This document shows positions 54,221 to 63,667 of a stretch of 64,000 nt of DNA, piece by piece (the stretch's first letter is position 1; each line of letters opens with the position of its first letter). The notes below the pieces were generated by a model, which saw nothing but the letters and a program-made list of their open reading frames with translations, was not told the origin of the DNA and made no database searches. Both the position numbers and the translations under genes were made by a program. Source of the DNA: Lachnoanaerobaculum sanguinis (lineage in GTDB: Bacteria > Bacillota > Clostridia > Lachnospirales > Lachnospiraceae); NCBI RefSeq assembly GCF_033242365.1, contig NZ_BTHK01000012.1, positions 1-64,000 on the forward strand. Reading direction: 5' to 3'.

Positions 54221-54904
54221 TCAATCCTTTGCTACCGGATACTCATTACAAAGCAATCTGTAAGGCTCTTCATCCTCTTCTATCTTTGGGAATCTGCCTA
54301 TATCTTCATAGAATCTGTTATCTATATTGTCATCATTACATTGGGAAACTTCACCTATAAGCACACTTCCGCTTCCCGGCTCCACATGGAACTCATGGTA
54401 TTGATGCGGCCATATGGTGATACTCTCTCCCGGCAAAAGCTTTACAAGGCTTCCCGCTTTTACATAGTATGATCTTCCGTCTGAGTTTATAAGTACATCG
54501 GAGTCGGCAAGTCCGCCCTTACCGTCATCATTATATACTTTTATAAGAAGTGTACCGCCACCTCTGTTTATAATATCCTCCGATTTAAACCAATGGAAAT
54601 GCATAGGTGCCATCATATCGTCTCTTAAGAATAAAAGCTTCTCCGCATATACCTTTTTATACTTCTCATTGTTCCTGTTCCCGTTTCTGAGTGTAATAAG
54701 CCCGAAACCTACCTTATCAAAATCTCCGAGTCCGAAGTCTGTGATATCCCATCCAAGCATATTATCTCTTATTTCATCATATTCATGCCCCTTGTTTTCC
54801 CAATCCTTTGGAGTCCAGTTGCAAAACGGCGGCAGATTAAAGCCGTTCTCCCTTATAAGCTCCTCCATCTCTCTTATGATGCTGTTAATTTGTGATCTTT
54901 TCAT
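54221..54904 (-). CDS. D-lyxose/D-mannose-type sugar isomerase (cupin)
   Basis: The 227 residues match the D-lyxose ketol-isomerase family: a cupin barrel with metal-binding H-F-H-W-F-K-S-E and a later W-P-H-Q-Y-H-E-F-H. The N-terminus has W-D-I-T-D-F-G. It interconverts D-lyxose/D-xylulose and, in some members, D-mannose/D-fructose. It overlaps the preceding binding-protein gene by 4 bp and closes the operon. With a PfkB kinase and a class II aldolase at the operon's other end, it probably turns the imported sugar into a ketose before phosphorylation and cleavage. Confidence 0.85.
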   Translation of the reverse strand: MKRSQINSIIREMEELIRENGFNLPPFCNWTPKDWENKGHEYDEIRDNMLGWDITDFGLGDFDKVGFGLITLRNGNRNNEKYKKVYAEKLLFLRDDMMAPMHFHWFKSEDIINRGGGTLLIKVYNDDGKGGLADSDVLINSDGRSYYVKAGSLVKLLPGESITIWPHQYHEFHVEPGSGSVLIGEVSQCNDDNIDNRFYEDIGRFPKIEEDEEPYRLLCNEYPVAKD

Positions 54905-56208
54905 TCCTTTCCCCTTTCTTGTAACAAATATTTGCTCATTTGTCTTTGCAATATTCTAAGTGTATTTTCTATATCATCTCCCAGATTCAGCTTTGAAATT
55001 TTTGAATCCGCCAGAGATATCGCTCCTTCATAACCGCTGAATTTCGGTTTTGCAATACCGTTTTCAAGTATATGGCATATCAGTTTGGAATCTATGATAT
55101 CTTCATCTTCTTTAAATATATTCTCCGACTCCTTACTTTCCATTACTTCCTTAAGCACCGATGCTACGGGCATCTCATTATACAATGTCTGCTGTATTTC
55201 AGTATCATAGGTGAGTGTTTTTAAGAATTCCCATGCCAGTTTCTTCTTATTTGACCTTGAACTTATTGCAATATCAAGACTGTCTATCATACTTACATTA
55301 TTACCCGAATTACCTGCCGGCATAGGTATGCAATCCCATGCAAAGCCGGTGTATTTTTTTATCTTGTAAGGATATGACTTATAAGTCCTGTATTCGGCAA
55401 GTGACATCTGACTGAAAGCTACCTTTCCGCTGTCAAACTGCTCCTTGGTTATATTCTTATTTCCGTTTAATGATTCCAGGCTCTTTACAAATCTTATTGA
55501 CTCTGCAAACTTCTCCTGATTGAAATATGACTTCTTTCCGTCTTTTGAAAAAAGTACAACATTATTTGAAAGTGCCGCATTTATCCAGTCATATTTGTAT
55601 ATTCCAAAGTAATCCGGACTGCCGTCAATGTCCCTGTCCAAAGTTATCATTCTGCACATTCTGTAAAAATCATCAAATGTGTAGTCATTGCCCGGTATGT
55701 CAACATGCAATTTTTCAAGCAGTGTACGATTTACAAACATAAGAGTCGGCATGGCTTCATACGGAAGTGCATATCTATGTCCCGAAAAAACTCCCGAGTT
55801 TGCAATTTCAGTATAATATTTGTCTATATCAAAGTCTTTGTCTTCCATCACATATCTGTCCAGATTTTCTATAAGTCCGAGATTTATATAATTTTCAAAA
55901 TCCTCGTCCAGTACCATAAATATATCTGGCATTTTATCCTTCAATATTCTCTCAGACATCCATTCGCTGTAGTCATCTTTTTGTATTCCGCCGATATATT
56001 TTATCTTTACACCTTTATGTTCATTCTCAAACTTCTCTATCGCTTTGTCAATAACGGAATAGCTTTCCTGTACGGCAACATCCCAATTACTGCCGTTAAA
56101 CATGGCAAATTCTATTACTGTTTCTTTAGGTCTGCATATATAAAAAAATATGCCGAGTATTGCCGCAAAAAGAATTGTACCCACAAAAAGTTTACTTTTC
56201 TTTCTCAC
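54901..56208 (-). CDS. Membrane-anchored extracellular solute-binding protein (family 1)
   Basis: The 435 residues have a membrane/lipid signal (Cys25) and then a family 1 sugar-binding fold: S-V-I-D-K-A-I-E-K-F-E-N-E-H, D-I-F-M-V-L-D-E-D, A-L-P-Y-E-A-M-P-T-L-M-F-V-N and A-W-E-F-L-K-T-L-T. Such proteins normally serve CUT1 transporters, but no CUT1 permease is nearby, whereas a two-component system precedes it with 4-bp overlap. A sensory or alternative binding role is likely. It is cotranscribed with the isomerase. Confidence 0.8.
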   Translation of the reverse strand: MRKKSKLFVGTILFAAILGIFFYICRPKETVIEFAMFNGSNWDVAVQESYSVIDKAIEKFENEHKGVKIKYIGGIQKDDYSEWMSERILKDKMPDIFMVLDEDFENYINLGLIENLDRYVMEDKDFDIDKYYTEIANSGVFSGHRYALPYEAMPTLMFVNRTLLEKLHVDIPGNDYTFDDFYRMCRMITLDRDIDGSPDYFGIYKYDWINAALSNNVVLFSKDGKKSYFNQEKFAESIRFVKSLESLNGNKNITKEQFDSGKVAFSQMSLAEYRTYKSYPYKIKKYTGFAWDCIPMPAGNSGNNVSMIDSLDIAISSRSNKKKLAWEFLKTLTYDTEIQQTLYNEMPVASVLKEVMESKESENIFKEDEDIIDSKLICHILENGIAKPKFSGYEGAISLADSKISKLNLGDDIENTLRILQRQMSKYLLQERGKE

Positions 56209-56858
56209 AGTTCACCTCTGCCTATTGCCCATATGGCAAGCTGTGTTCTGTCACGAAGTTCAAGTTTATCAAGGACAGTTGATAAATAATTTCTTACCGT
56301 ACCTTCTGAAAAACTCAAATCCTTTGCAATTTCTTTATTACTCTTTCCCTTTGCCACCTCTTCTATTATGGTCCATTCATTCTTTGTAAGAGTTTTTACA
56401 TTCTCGGAATCTACATGTATGGTTTCATTGTTTACAGCCAGCTTTGAGAAAAACTTTAAAACCTTTGAAGCAATATCAGGATTTATCATTGCCTGTCCCT
56501 GATATACCGTATTTATCGCCTCTACCAGGCTGTCCATACTTATACCTTTTAAAAGATAACCGCTGGCTCCGTATTTTAAAGCATTAAAAACATATTCATC
56601 ATCATCAAATGTGGTGAGTATAATAATCTTTATATCCGGATAACCTTCTTTTATAATCTTTGTACATGACACTCCGTCAAGTCTCGGCATTCTTATATCC
56701 AGAAGTATTATATCGGGTTTATTTTCTCTGACACTCCTTATTACCTCAAGTCCGTCAGACACGGCATCCGTTACCTCTATGTCAGGTTTACTGTCAAGGA
56801 TTATCTTTAAGCTTTCTCTTATCAGCTCCTGATCATCTGCAATTAAAACTTTAATCAT
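56205..56858 (-). CDS. NarL-type response regulator
   Basis: The 217 residues have a receiver domain with Asp54 in I-I-L-L-D-I-R-M-P and D8/D9 at the start. A LuxR-type helix-turn-helix follows (L-T-K-N-E-W-T-I-I-E-E-V-A-K-G and N-K-E-I-A-K-D-L-S-F-S-E-G-T-V-R-N-Y). It overlaps the kinase gene by 8 bp. It probably regulates its own sugar operon; the palindrome at 62805-62822 is a candidate site. Confidence 0.9.
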   Translation of the reverse strand: MIKVLIADDQELIRESLKIILDSKPDIEVTDAVSDGLEVIRSVRENKPDIILLDIRMPRLDGVSCTKIIKEGYPDIKIIILTTFDDDEYVFNALKYGASGYLLKGISMDSLVEAINTVYQGQAMINPDIASKVLKFFSKLAVNNETIHVDSENVKTLTKNEWTIIEEVAKGKSNKEIAKDLSFSEGTVRNYLSTVLDKLELRDRTQLAIWAIGRGEL

Positions 56859-58182
56859 ATTCCTCTCCCCATCTTATCGGTATCATAGCTTCCACCTTAA
56901 AGCCCTCTTCACTGCTGAAATTTACCTGGCCTTTTAACATATTTACTCTTTCTCTGATATGCCTGAGTCCAAATCCCGCCTCTATTTTTTCACAACCTAT
57001 TCCGTCATCACATATCAAAAGATTGATGCTTCCAAAGTTTTTCTTAATTGATACATCTATATTTTTTGCCCTTCCATGCCTTATAGCATTTGTAAGACTT
57101 TCCTGTACTATCCTGTATATGGCCATCTCTTCGTCTTCATCAAACTTCAGATTAATAATATCACAATCAAGGTTTATATTTACACCTGCAACCCTTTTTG
57201 TATTCTCTACAAGTTCTTCTATAGCACTTTTAAGATTAAGTCTTTCAGGTGCATCCGGTCTTAATGAGCTGACACTCATTCTGATATCTTTTATACCGTT
57301 TCTGCTTACCTTTGAGAGCAGATTCAGCTGATTTCTCAGAGCCGGTTTATCATCTCCTGCCAATGCTATACAGGCATCTATACCTGCCGCAAGCCCTGTA
57401 AGAGTATGCCCCAAAGTATCGTGAATTTCTCTGGCAATACGGTTTCTTTCTCTGATCTCTGCAAGCCTTGCATTATCCATCAAAGACTTCTCAAGTTCTT
57501 CATTTGTCCTTTGCAAATCTGTATTTGCTATCTCAAGTCTTTTATTCAGCTCCAGATTTTTCTCTATTATCTCTTCCTTGCTTACTATTATAATTATACA
57601 GCATAATATAAAACATACCACAGTCATAAGATTTAGAGCATTATAGATAAAGTATATTAATGTCTGTATACTTTGACTGCATACCTCTATGTAAGATGAG
57701 ATATCATACACATTTATAAAGAGCTTCACCAACTCATGAGTTGTTAAAAGATAGCTTATCATCGCAATAACAACTACCATGGGCATATATTTATTTCTTT
57801 TTAAATACATCAGTGCGTTTGCAAAAGTCCAAAGCAGTATTCCGTTATAATTAAAATTTAAAAGTATGATACATATTAATCCAAGTATAAATTCCAATGC
57901 GAAAGTTGCAAATATAATACCGGTATCATTTATGATATTGCCGTTTCTAATGCAGAAAGTTATTACAAAGCATACCGATGATATAACTGTAAATGTGAAT
58001 ATATACAAAGTATTGCCCGGTACATTTACCGCATTTGATAAAAACAGCTTTGCCTCATGTATACTTACCACTCTTTGTGTAACTATCCATATAAAGCCTG
58101 AAATCAAAATAACTGCCGCAAGAGATATGACCAGCATTATTTCCTGTATTGTATTTATTTTAAAATTTCCTATACTTTTCAT
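56851..58182 (-). CDS. Membrane histidine kinase (HisKA_3 type)
   Basis: The 443 residues run from the ATG at 58182, the first start behind the preceding stop, which it follows by 1 bp (coupled translation). About seven hydrophobic segments lie in residues 10-215, then a coiled coil. The dimerisation box is R-E-I-H-D-T-L-G-H-T-L-T-G-L (phospho-His in I-H-D). An HATPase domain follows with N-A-I-R-H-G and D-D-G-I-G-C and G-F-G-L-R-H-I-R-E-R-V. It pairs with the response regulator downstream. The preceding SBP-like protein may be its ligand sensor. Confidence 0.9.
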   Translation of the reverse strand: MKSIGNFKINTIQEIMLVISLAAVILISGFIWIVTQRVVSIHEAKLFLSNAVNVPGNTLYIFTFTVISSVCFVITFCIRNGNIINDTGIIFATFALEFILGLICIILLNFNYNGILLWTFANALMYLKRNKYMPMVVVIAMISYLLTTHELVKLFINVYDISSYIEVCSQSIQTLIYFIYNALNLMTVVCFILCCIIIIVSKEEIIEKNLELNKRLEIANTDLQRTNEELEKSLMDNARLAEIRERNRIAREIHDTLGHTLTGLAAGIDACIALAGDDKPALRNQLNLLSKVSRNGIKDIRMSVSSLRPDAPERLNLKSAIEELVENTKRVAGVNINLDCDIINLKFDEDEEMAIYRIVQESLTNAIRHGRAKNIDVSIKKNFGSINLLICDDGIGCEKIEAGFGLRHIRERVNMLKGQVNFSSEEGFKVEAMIPIRWGEEYD

Positions 58183-58183
58183 C

Positions 58184-59146
58184 TTATTGCCACTTCGATA
58201 TATCAAATCTTGTTAAATTTCCTGCGTTAATCAAGTCGACATTTATGCTTATGTCGGATTCTATTTCTTTTCCGTTTAGATAATCATACGCCGCTTTAGC
58301 CGCTTCCTTACCCATATATATAGGATGCTGTGCTACAGTGGCTGTAAAAAGCCCCTGCCTTATCAGCTCCTTCGCATCCGGGGATCCGTCAACTCCGTAG
58401 ATTAAAACTTTCTTTTCGCTCTTCTCTCTAAGCGCCGCAACTGCACCGATTGCTGTAGGATCGTTCAGCCCGAATATAACATCAAAATCTTTATCATTAT
58501 TTTCAATATAATCAATAACAGCATGATTTACAGTTTCAATCTCACTTACTCCGTCTATTTCCTCTACAATCTCATACTTTTGATTATCCTTTATAGTGTC
58601 AATAAATCCCTGCCTTCTTTGTATCATGGATAAAGCTATAAGATTCTCAACAATAAGTATCTTTGCACCTTCAGGCTTTTTTCTTATCAAGTCCTGTGCC
58701 AAGAGTACTCCGGCTTCATAATTATCCGATTGTATTGCACTTATTACACCGATTCTGTTATCAACATCGGTATCAATTAAAATTACCGGAACACCTCTTT
58801 TTTTGCATTCAAGCAATGCACTTTCTATTCCGCTCTTGTCCACGGCATTTACAAACAGAAAATCAATTCCTTCATTTAACATATCCATTATTTGAGCATT
58901 TTGTCTTTCCTGACTTTGCGCCGGATCTCTTGTTATAAGTATATCACCGTTTGCTTCAATAGTGTCTCTTATATTCTCATTGAGTACATTAAAGTAAGGA
59001 TTATTCATTGTCATAAATGTCGATCCGAAAACAATTTTCTTATCGGCAGTTTTCAATTTAAGTAAAACTACCGATAAACACAATAAAAAAACATATGCTA
59101 AGAGCATATAAAATGCCCTTAGCCTGTTTTTGTCTATTTTTTTCAT
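58184..59146 (-). CDS. Membrane-anchored ribose-type sugar-binding protein (sensor candidate)
   Basis: The 320 residues have an N-terminal anchor (about 11-30, without a clear lipobox) and then a periplasmic-binding-protein type I fold: N-P-Y-F-N-V-L, F-L-F-V-N-A-V-D, I-D-T-D-V-D-N, N-D-P-T-A-I-G-A and Y-G-V-D-G-S-P. It is paralogous to the lipoprotein at 61708. Its start shares one base with the permease stop, and the histidine kinase follows at once. The two SBPs in one operon suggest one transports and this one informs the kinase. Confidence 0.85.
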   Translation of the reverse strand: MKKIDKNRLRAFYMLLAYVFLLCLSVVLLKLKTADKKIVFGSTFMTMNNPYFNVLNENIRDTIEANGDILITRDPAQSQERQNAQIMDMLNEGIDFLFVNAVDKSGIESALLECKKRGVPVILIDTDVDNRIGVISAIQSDNYEAGVLLAQDLIRKKPEGAKILIVENLIALSMIQRRQGFIDTIKDNQKYEIVEEIDGVSEIETVNHAVIDYIENNDKDFDVIFGLNDPTAIGAVAALREKSEKKVLIYGVDGSPDAKELIRQGLFTATVAQHPIYMGKEAAKAAYDYLNGKEIESDISINVDLINAGNLTRFDISKWQ

Positions 59147-60117
59147 TATTTACTCTTTTTTAAATTTCTAATATAGTCGATAAATACTGCAAGTAATATT
59201 ACAATACCCTTTACAACAGTCTGCCAGAAAGAGTTTACATTCATAAGGTTAAGTCCGTTACTTAAAATTCCTATGATAAGGGCACCTACCAATGTACCTC
59301 CAAGCTTTCCATATCCACCTGACATTGATGTACCACCTACTACTACCGCAGCTATGGCATCCATCTCGGCGCCGTCACCTGCTGTAGGCTGTCCGGAATA
59401 CATACGTGAAGCTAAGATAACTCCTGCAAGACCTGCCATAAGTCCTGAATAAGTATACACCATGAATTTTACTTTTGAAACACTTATGCCTGAAAACTTT
59501 GCCGCAAGTGTGTTTCCACCAACTGCATATATATATCTACCGATTTTTGTTCTGTTCATTATAAGAACCGATATTATAAATATGATAATCATTATAATAA
59601 CAGGTACAGGAAAAATACCGATATATCCGGCACCAAGCCACTGCCATTCTTTGGATACCACTCTTACCGGTGAACCTCCTGTATAAACACCTGCAAGACC
59701 TCTTGCAATATTCATTGTTGCCAGAGTCACGATAAATGGCGGGATCGTTGTTCTTGAAATAACAAAACCGTTAAATGCACCTATTACTATTCCGATAATT
59801 ACTCCGATAAACATAGCAAGGTAAATATTCATGCCGTATCTGGATACACATCCTGCGGCAAATACGCCTGAAAGTGCTATTACGGAACCTACCGACAAGT
59901 CAATACCGCCAAGTATGATTACCATAGTCATTCCACATGCAAGAAGCATATTTGTGGATATCTGTCTAAGTACATTGAAAACATTCTTTGTTGTGGGGAA
60001 TGAACTGCTTGTAGCAGGAAATACCGTAAGGAATGTTGCCAGCACCAGCAATGCGATTATGATTCCCATATTCTCTTTGAAAAAATTTAACGCCTTTAAA
60101 TTATTCGCTTTTTTCAC
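59146..60117 (-). CDS. rbsC: Ribose-type ABC transporter permease
   Basis: The 323 residues use a GTG start behind GGAGG. About ten hydrophobic segments are seen, with family motifs G-G-I-D-L-S-V-G-S, N-G-F-V-I-S-R-T-T-I-P-P-F-I-V-T-L, A-V-G-G-N-T-L-A-A-K-F-S-G-I and A-A-V-V-V-G-G-T-S-M-S-G-G. It is the CUT2 membrane subunit. The ATPase lies 12 bp upstream. The substrate is not told by sequence. Confidence 0.9.
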   Translation of the reverse strand: MKKANNLKALNFFKENMGIIIALLVLATFLTVFPATSSSFPTTKNVFNVLRQISTNMLLACGMTMVIILGGIDLSVGSVIALSGVFAAGCVSRYGMNIYLAMFIGVIIGIVIGAFNGFVISRTTIPPFIVTLATMNIARGLAGVYTGGSPVRVVSKEWQWLGAGYIGIFPVPVIIMIIIFIISVLIMNRTKIGRYIYAVGGNTLAAKFSGISVSKVKFMVYTYSGLMAGLAGVILASRMYSGQPTAGDGAEMDAIAAVVVGGTSMSGGYGKLGGTLVGALIIGILSNGLNLMNVNSFWQTVVKGIVILLAVFIDYIRNLKKSK

Positions 60118-60129
60118 TTTTTACCTCCA

Positions 60130-61614
60130 TCATATAGCTGCCAATGCCATAATACTCTCTTGTGATATTTCTTCATGATCTATACAGCCTCTTATTGTTC
60201 CTGCCGCCATAACATATACTCTGTCGCTCATGTTGATTATTTCCGGCAATTCCGAGGATATCATAATGATTGAAACACCCTGCTTTACCAAATCATTCAT
60301 TATTCTGTATATCTCTGATTTTGCTCCTACATCTATTCCTCTTGTAGGCTCATCCATAATAAGGATTTTAGGATTTGTGGCAAGCCATCTTCCAATCATT
60401 ACTTTTTGCTGATTTCCACCTGAAAGATTTCCGATCACCTGTTCCTGTGAAGGTGTCTTGGTCGCCATCATATCTATATATTCTTGAGTTATCTCAGCCT
60501 CTTTTTTTGAGTTTACATTCAGATTTTTTATAAACTTATCAAGGACTTCAATAGTGGTATTGTATTTTATATCCTGAAGTAAATAAAGCCCCTGTTCTTT
60601 TCTGCTCTCCGGTACAAGAGCAAGGCCGTTTTTTATCGCATCTTTTGGATCTTTTATATTTACCTTTTTTCCCTCAATGTATATATCTCCGGAAACATCC
60701 TTTGACAGTCCGAATATCGCCTGCATAGCCTCGCTTCTTCCTGCTCCGACAAGCCCTGCAAAACCTATTATCTCACCTTTCTTTAACTCAAAGCTGACAT
60801 CTTTTACCCTATCGCCATCTTTTAAATTCTCTACTTTAAGTATAACCTCCTTTGACGGCATAAAATCCCTTACATAGTAGTTTGTCAAAGTCCTTCCAAC
60901 CATCATGGCGATGAGCTCATCCTTATTGGTCTCCTTTACGACCTTTGTTCCTACATATTCGCCGTCTCTCATTACAGTCACTCTGTCACATATTTCTTCA
61001 AGTTCGCTCATCTTATGTGATATGTAGATTATTCCTACACCCTTCTTTGTCAGATCCCTCATGATGTTGAAAAGATTTTCAACCTCTCTGTCACTTATGG
61101 AAGATGTCGGCTCATCCATAACCAGTATCTTTGCATTTACCGATACCGCCTTTGTTATTTCCACCATCTGCTGCTTAGCTATAGGAAGATTCATAACAAG
61201 TTCTCTTGCATCTATATCCATGCCCAAATCATCCAGAATCTTTTGAGCATCTTTTTCCATTTTTGAAATATTTACAGTAAATCCTTTTCCTGATTCTCTA
61301 CCCAAATATATATTTTCCGCCACTGTCATATACGGCACCAAAACAAGTTCTTGATGTATTATCGCAATATTGTTTTTTGAGGCATCGTGAACCGACTCAA
61401 TCGATACTTTCTTGCCTTCGATCTCTATCTCTCCCTCATCAAGGCTGTATATTCCACCAAGCACTTTTATAAGAGTTGATTTTCCGGCACCATTTTCTCC
61501 CAACAGTGCATGCACTTCCCCGGACTTTAACTCGAGGTTTACTTTATCTAAGGCCTTAACTCCCGGAAAACTCTTAGATATGTTTTTCATTTTCAATAAA
61601 ATATTGTCTGCCAC
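60130..61614 (-). CDS. rbsA: Ribose-type ABC transporter ATPase (two ATPase domains)
   Basis: The 494 residues use a GTG start. Domain 1 has G-E-N-G-A-G-K-S-T-L-I-K-V-L (Walker A, about 39) and V-M-D-E-P-T-S-S-I-S. Domain 2 has the degenerate G-L-V-G-A-G-R-S-E-A and the signature L-S-G-G-N-Q-Q-K-V with I-M-D-E-P-T-R-G-I-D-V-G. This is the standard CUT2 layout. It is preceded by an attenuator hairpin and the binding-protein gene. Confidence 0.92.
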   Translation of the reverse strand: MADNILLKMKNISKSFPGVKALDKVNLELKSGEVHALLGENGAGKSTLIKVLGGIYSLDEGEIEIEGKKVSIESVHDASKNNIAIIHQELVLVPYMTVAENIYLGRESGKGFTVNISKMEKDAQKILDDLGMDIDARELVMNLPIAKQQMVEITKAVSVNAKILVMDEPTSSISDREVENLFNIMRDLTKKGVGIIYISHKMSELEEICDRVTVMRDGEYVGTKVVKETNKDELIAMMVGRTLTNYYVRDFMPSKEVILKVENLKDGDRVKDVSFELKKGEIIGFAGLVGAGRSEAMQAIFGLSKDVSGDIYIEGKKVNIKDPKDAIKNGLALVPESRKEQGLYLLQDIKYNTTIEVLDKFIKNLNVNSKKEAEITQEYIDMMATKTPSQEQVIGNLSGGNQQKVMIGRWLATNPKILIMDEPTRGIDVGAKSEIYRIMNDLVKQGVSIIMISSELPEIINMSDRVYVMAAGTIRGCIDHEEISQESIMALAAI

Positions 61615-61635
61615 TGTTTCACCTGCTCTTATTTT

Positions 61636-61663
61636 CTAAATAAGGCATCCCTTGGGATGCCTT
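61636..61663 (-). terminator. Attenuator hairpin between binding protein and ATPase genes
   Basis: AAGGCATCCC (61642-61651) and GGGATGCCTT (61654-61663) form a 10-bp stem. The T run behind it is weak, so it likely reduces rather than stops read-through. This is the usual way to make more binding protein than ATPase. Confidence 0.7.
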
Positions 61664-61707
61664 AAATTGTGTTATTTAATAGTAGTTTCGTTAAATACCG
61701 CTAAAGA

Positions 61708-62718
61708 TTACTGCCAGCCGTCTGTTCCGTACTTTGCTACATTGTCTGATGTGATAAGGAATGTTTCTACAGGATATCTCTCTTCAACCTGCTTTCCTTC
61801 TACATAATCATACATAATCTTAACTGCCTTCTCTGCGATAGAAACAGGAGATTGAGCACCGGTACCCTCTATTAAAGAATTACCTGATGCAAGCTCCGAC
61901 TTTATGTCAGGTGAACCGTCAACACCGTAAATCATACAATTCTTGATGCCTGCCGCATTTGCCGCTGCCAAAGCTCCTAGAGCTGTAGGATCGTTTCCAC
62001 CGAAGATTGCAACAACATCAGGATTTGACTGTAAAAGATCCTCTGCAATACCCATTGCTACCTGAAGATTTCCCTTTGCATCCTGCTGTGCTACAACTTC
62101 AAATCCATGATCTTTTATAGCATCCATAAAACCGTTTGTTCTGTCTACAACAGACTGCATAGTAGGTGAGTCAAGAACTATAATCTTTCCTCCGTTAGGT
62201 GCCTTCTTAACAAGGTCCTCTCCAACCACTTTTCCTGCATTGTAGTTATCTGATCCTGTGTATGATACAAGATATGACATATCGCCTACTTCAGTATCAA
62301 ATCCCACCATAGGAACTCCTGCATCCTTTGCAAGATCAAGTGCAGGTATAATACCCTGTGCATCCACCGGATTCATAAACAATCCGTCAAGATTTTGTGA
62401 AAGCATATCTTCAACCTGTGAAATCTGCTTTGTAACATCATTTCCCGGATCTGTTACTATAAGTTCGTCACCGTTTGCCTCTACCATTTCCTTGATTTTA
62501 TCCTGAATGGTAACGAAGAACGGGTTTGTTCCGTCCATACATGTGTATCCGAACTTATAATGCTTCTTTTCTCCGCTTTGACTTTCACCGCTCTGTGCTG
62601 TTGTAGCAGCCTCTTTGCTCTCTCCCTCGGATGCGGCCTTTTTCTCTCCGCCACCACAAGCTACCAAACTACCTGCCATTACAAATGCCAATGCACCTGC
62701 CATTAATTTTCTTCTCAT
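61708..62718 (-). CDS. rbsB: Ribose-type sugar-binding lipoprotein
   Basis: The 336 residues have a lipoprotein signal ending S-L-V-A-C (Cys21), a Ser/Glu-rich linker, then a type I binding fold: N-P-F-F-V-T-I-Q, L-F-M-N-P-V-D-A-Q-G, G-F-D-T-E-V-G-D, G-G-N-D-P-T-A-L-G-A and Y-G-V-D-G-S-P-D. It is the extracellular receptor of the ABC transporter. A strong AGGAGG site and its own promoter precede it. Its closest relative in the window is the 320-residue protein at 58184. Confidence 0.92.
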   Translation of the reverse strand: MRRKLMAGALAFVMAGSLVACGGGEKKAASEGESKEAATTAQSGESQSGEKKHYKFGYTCMDGTNPFFVTIQDKIKEMVEANGDELIVTDPGNDVTKQISQVEDMLSQNLDGLFMNPVDAQGIIPALDLAKDAGVPMVGFDTEVGDMSYLVSYTGSDNYNAGKVVGEDLVKKAPNGGKIIVLDSPTMQSVVDRTNGFMDAIKDHGFEVVAQQDAKGNLQVAMGIAEDLLQSNPDVVAIFGGNDPTALGALAAANAAGIKNCMIYGVDGSPDIKSELASGNSLIEGTGAQSPVSIAEKAVKIMYDYVEGKQVEERYPVETFLITSDNVAKYGTDGWQ

Positions 62719-62754
62719 AAGACCTCCTTTTAATGCCCTCAGGCTGATGATGTA

Positions 62755-62763
62755 ATAATATCA
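62755..62763 (-). promoter_or_regulatory. Extended -10 promoter of the binding-protein gene
   Basis: TGATATTAT on the minus strand, 37 bp before the start. A TTATGT at 17-bp spacing is a weak -35, so an activator may be needed. Confidence 0.4.
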
Positions 62764-62804
62764 ATAAAAGTTATTTCACATAATTGTTTTTTGTAACGGG
62801 TATC

Positions 62805-62822
62805 ATATGACAATTGTCATAT
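62805..62822. promoter_or_regulatory. Perfect 18-bp palindrome, likely operator
   Basis: ATATGACAATTGTCATAT is fully symmetric with no spacer. It starts 2 bp behind the aldolase stop and is centred about 55 bp upstream of the -10 box. The position fits an activator site (perhaps for the NarL-type regulator) or a repressor. It is not followed by a T run, so it is not a terminator. Confidence 0.6.
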
Positions 62823-62823
62823 A

Positions 62824-63663
62824 CTATTTTTCATTCTTAAATACTCTTATAGCATCCCTATAAGTCTGCTTCATACTCTCTCTTGCAGTAACAAATACAT
62901 CATGTGAATACAGATTTCCGCTTGTCTCCTCGGCCATTTTTCTTATCGCATCTCCTGCAAATTTTGCCGCATAGGTATAGAAGTTTATCTTTCTTACTCC
63001 ACGGTCAATACATCTTCTGAAGTCTTCATCACTTATGCCGGATCCTCCATGCATTACAACAGGAACTCCTGTCAGTTCTCTGATATTTTCTATTCTTTCA
63101 AAATCAAGCTTGGGTTCACTCTTGTATATTCCATGTACCGTTCCGAATGAGGCCGCCAGTGCATCTATACCTGTTTCCTCTACAAAGATTTTTGCAAGCT
63201 CCGGATCCGTATAGGCGCCCATAACATTCTCTTCTGCACCTTCAGCTCCCATAGCACCAAGCTCAGCCTCTATACTTGCACCGTATTCATCTGCAAGGGC
63301 CGCCGCATATCTTGTATTTGCCACATTTTCTTTAAAAGGCAATGCGGATCCGTCATACATTATTCCTGTAAATCCAAGATCCAGTGCAGTCTTTATCTCA
63401 GAAAAATTATCACCATGATCCAGATGTACACATACAGGTACCTTTGCCTCATCGGCAAGCATTACCATTATTTTCCCAATCTTTTCAAGCGGTACGTATT
63501 TTCCATGTGCGGCATTGGCAAACTGCAATATTACAGGTGCATTTTCCTCTTCTGCAGCCTCTATTACAGCCATTATCCCCTCAAGTGAAGTTGCATTAAA
63601 TGCAGCCACAGCCATATTTTTACTTTCCGCTATATCCAAAATATTCCTAAGTGTTATTAACAT
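62824..63663 (-). CDS. Class II fructose-bisphosphate/ketose-phosphate aldolase
   Basis: The 279 residues have Asp82 (catalytic) and His83 (zinc) in V-H-L-D-H-G, then I-M-Y-D-G-S-A-L-P, zinc histidines in G-T-V-H-G and V-M-H-G-G-S-G, and I-N-F-Y-T-Y-A in the phosphate loop. It cleaves ketose 1,6-bisphosphates or ketose 1-phosphates to dihydroxyacetone phosphate and an aldehyde; tagatose- and fructose-specific members look alike. A PfkB kinase stops 4 bp upstream. AAGGAG precedes the start. Confidence 0.9.
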   Translation of the reverse strand: MLITLRNILDIAESKNMAVAAFNATSLEGIMAVIEAAEEENAPVILQFANAAHGKYVPLEKIGKIMVMLADEAKVPVCVHLDHGDNFSEIKTALDLGFTGIMYDGSALPFKENVANTRYAAALADEYGASIEAELGAMGAEGAEENVMGAYTDPELAKIFVEETGIDALAASFGTVHGIYKSEPKLDFERIENIRELTGVPVVMHGGSGISDEDFRRCIDRGVRKINFYTYAAKFAGDAIRKMAEETSGNLYSHDVFVTARESMKQTYRDAIRVFKNEK

Positions 63664-63667
63664 AATC

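Noticed and set aside
62805..62822. Palindrome as terminator of the aldolase gene
   Set aside because: A loopless, AT-rich symmetric site without a following T run does not make a stable intrinsic terminator.
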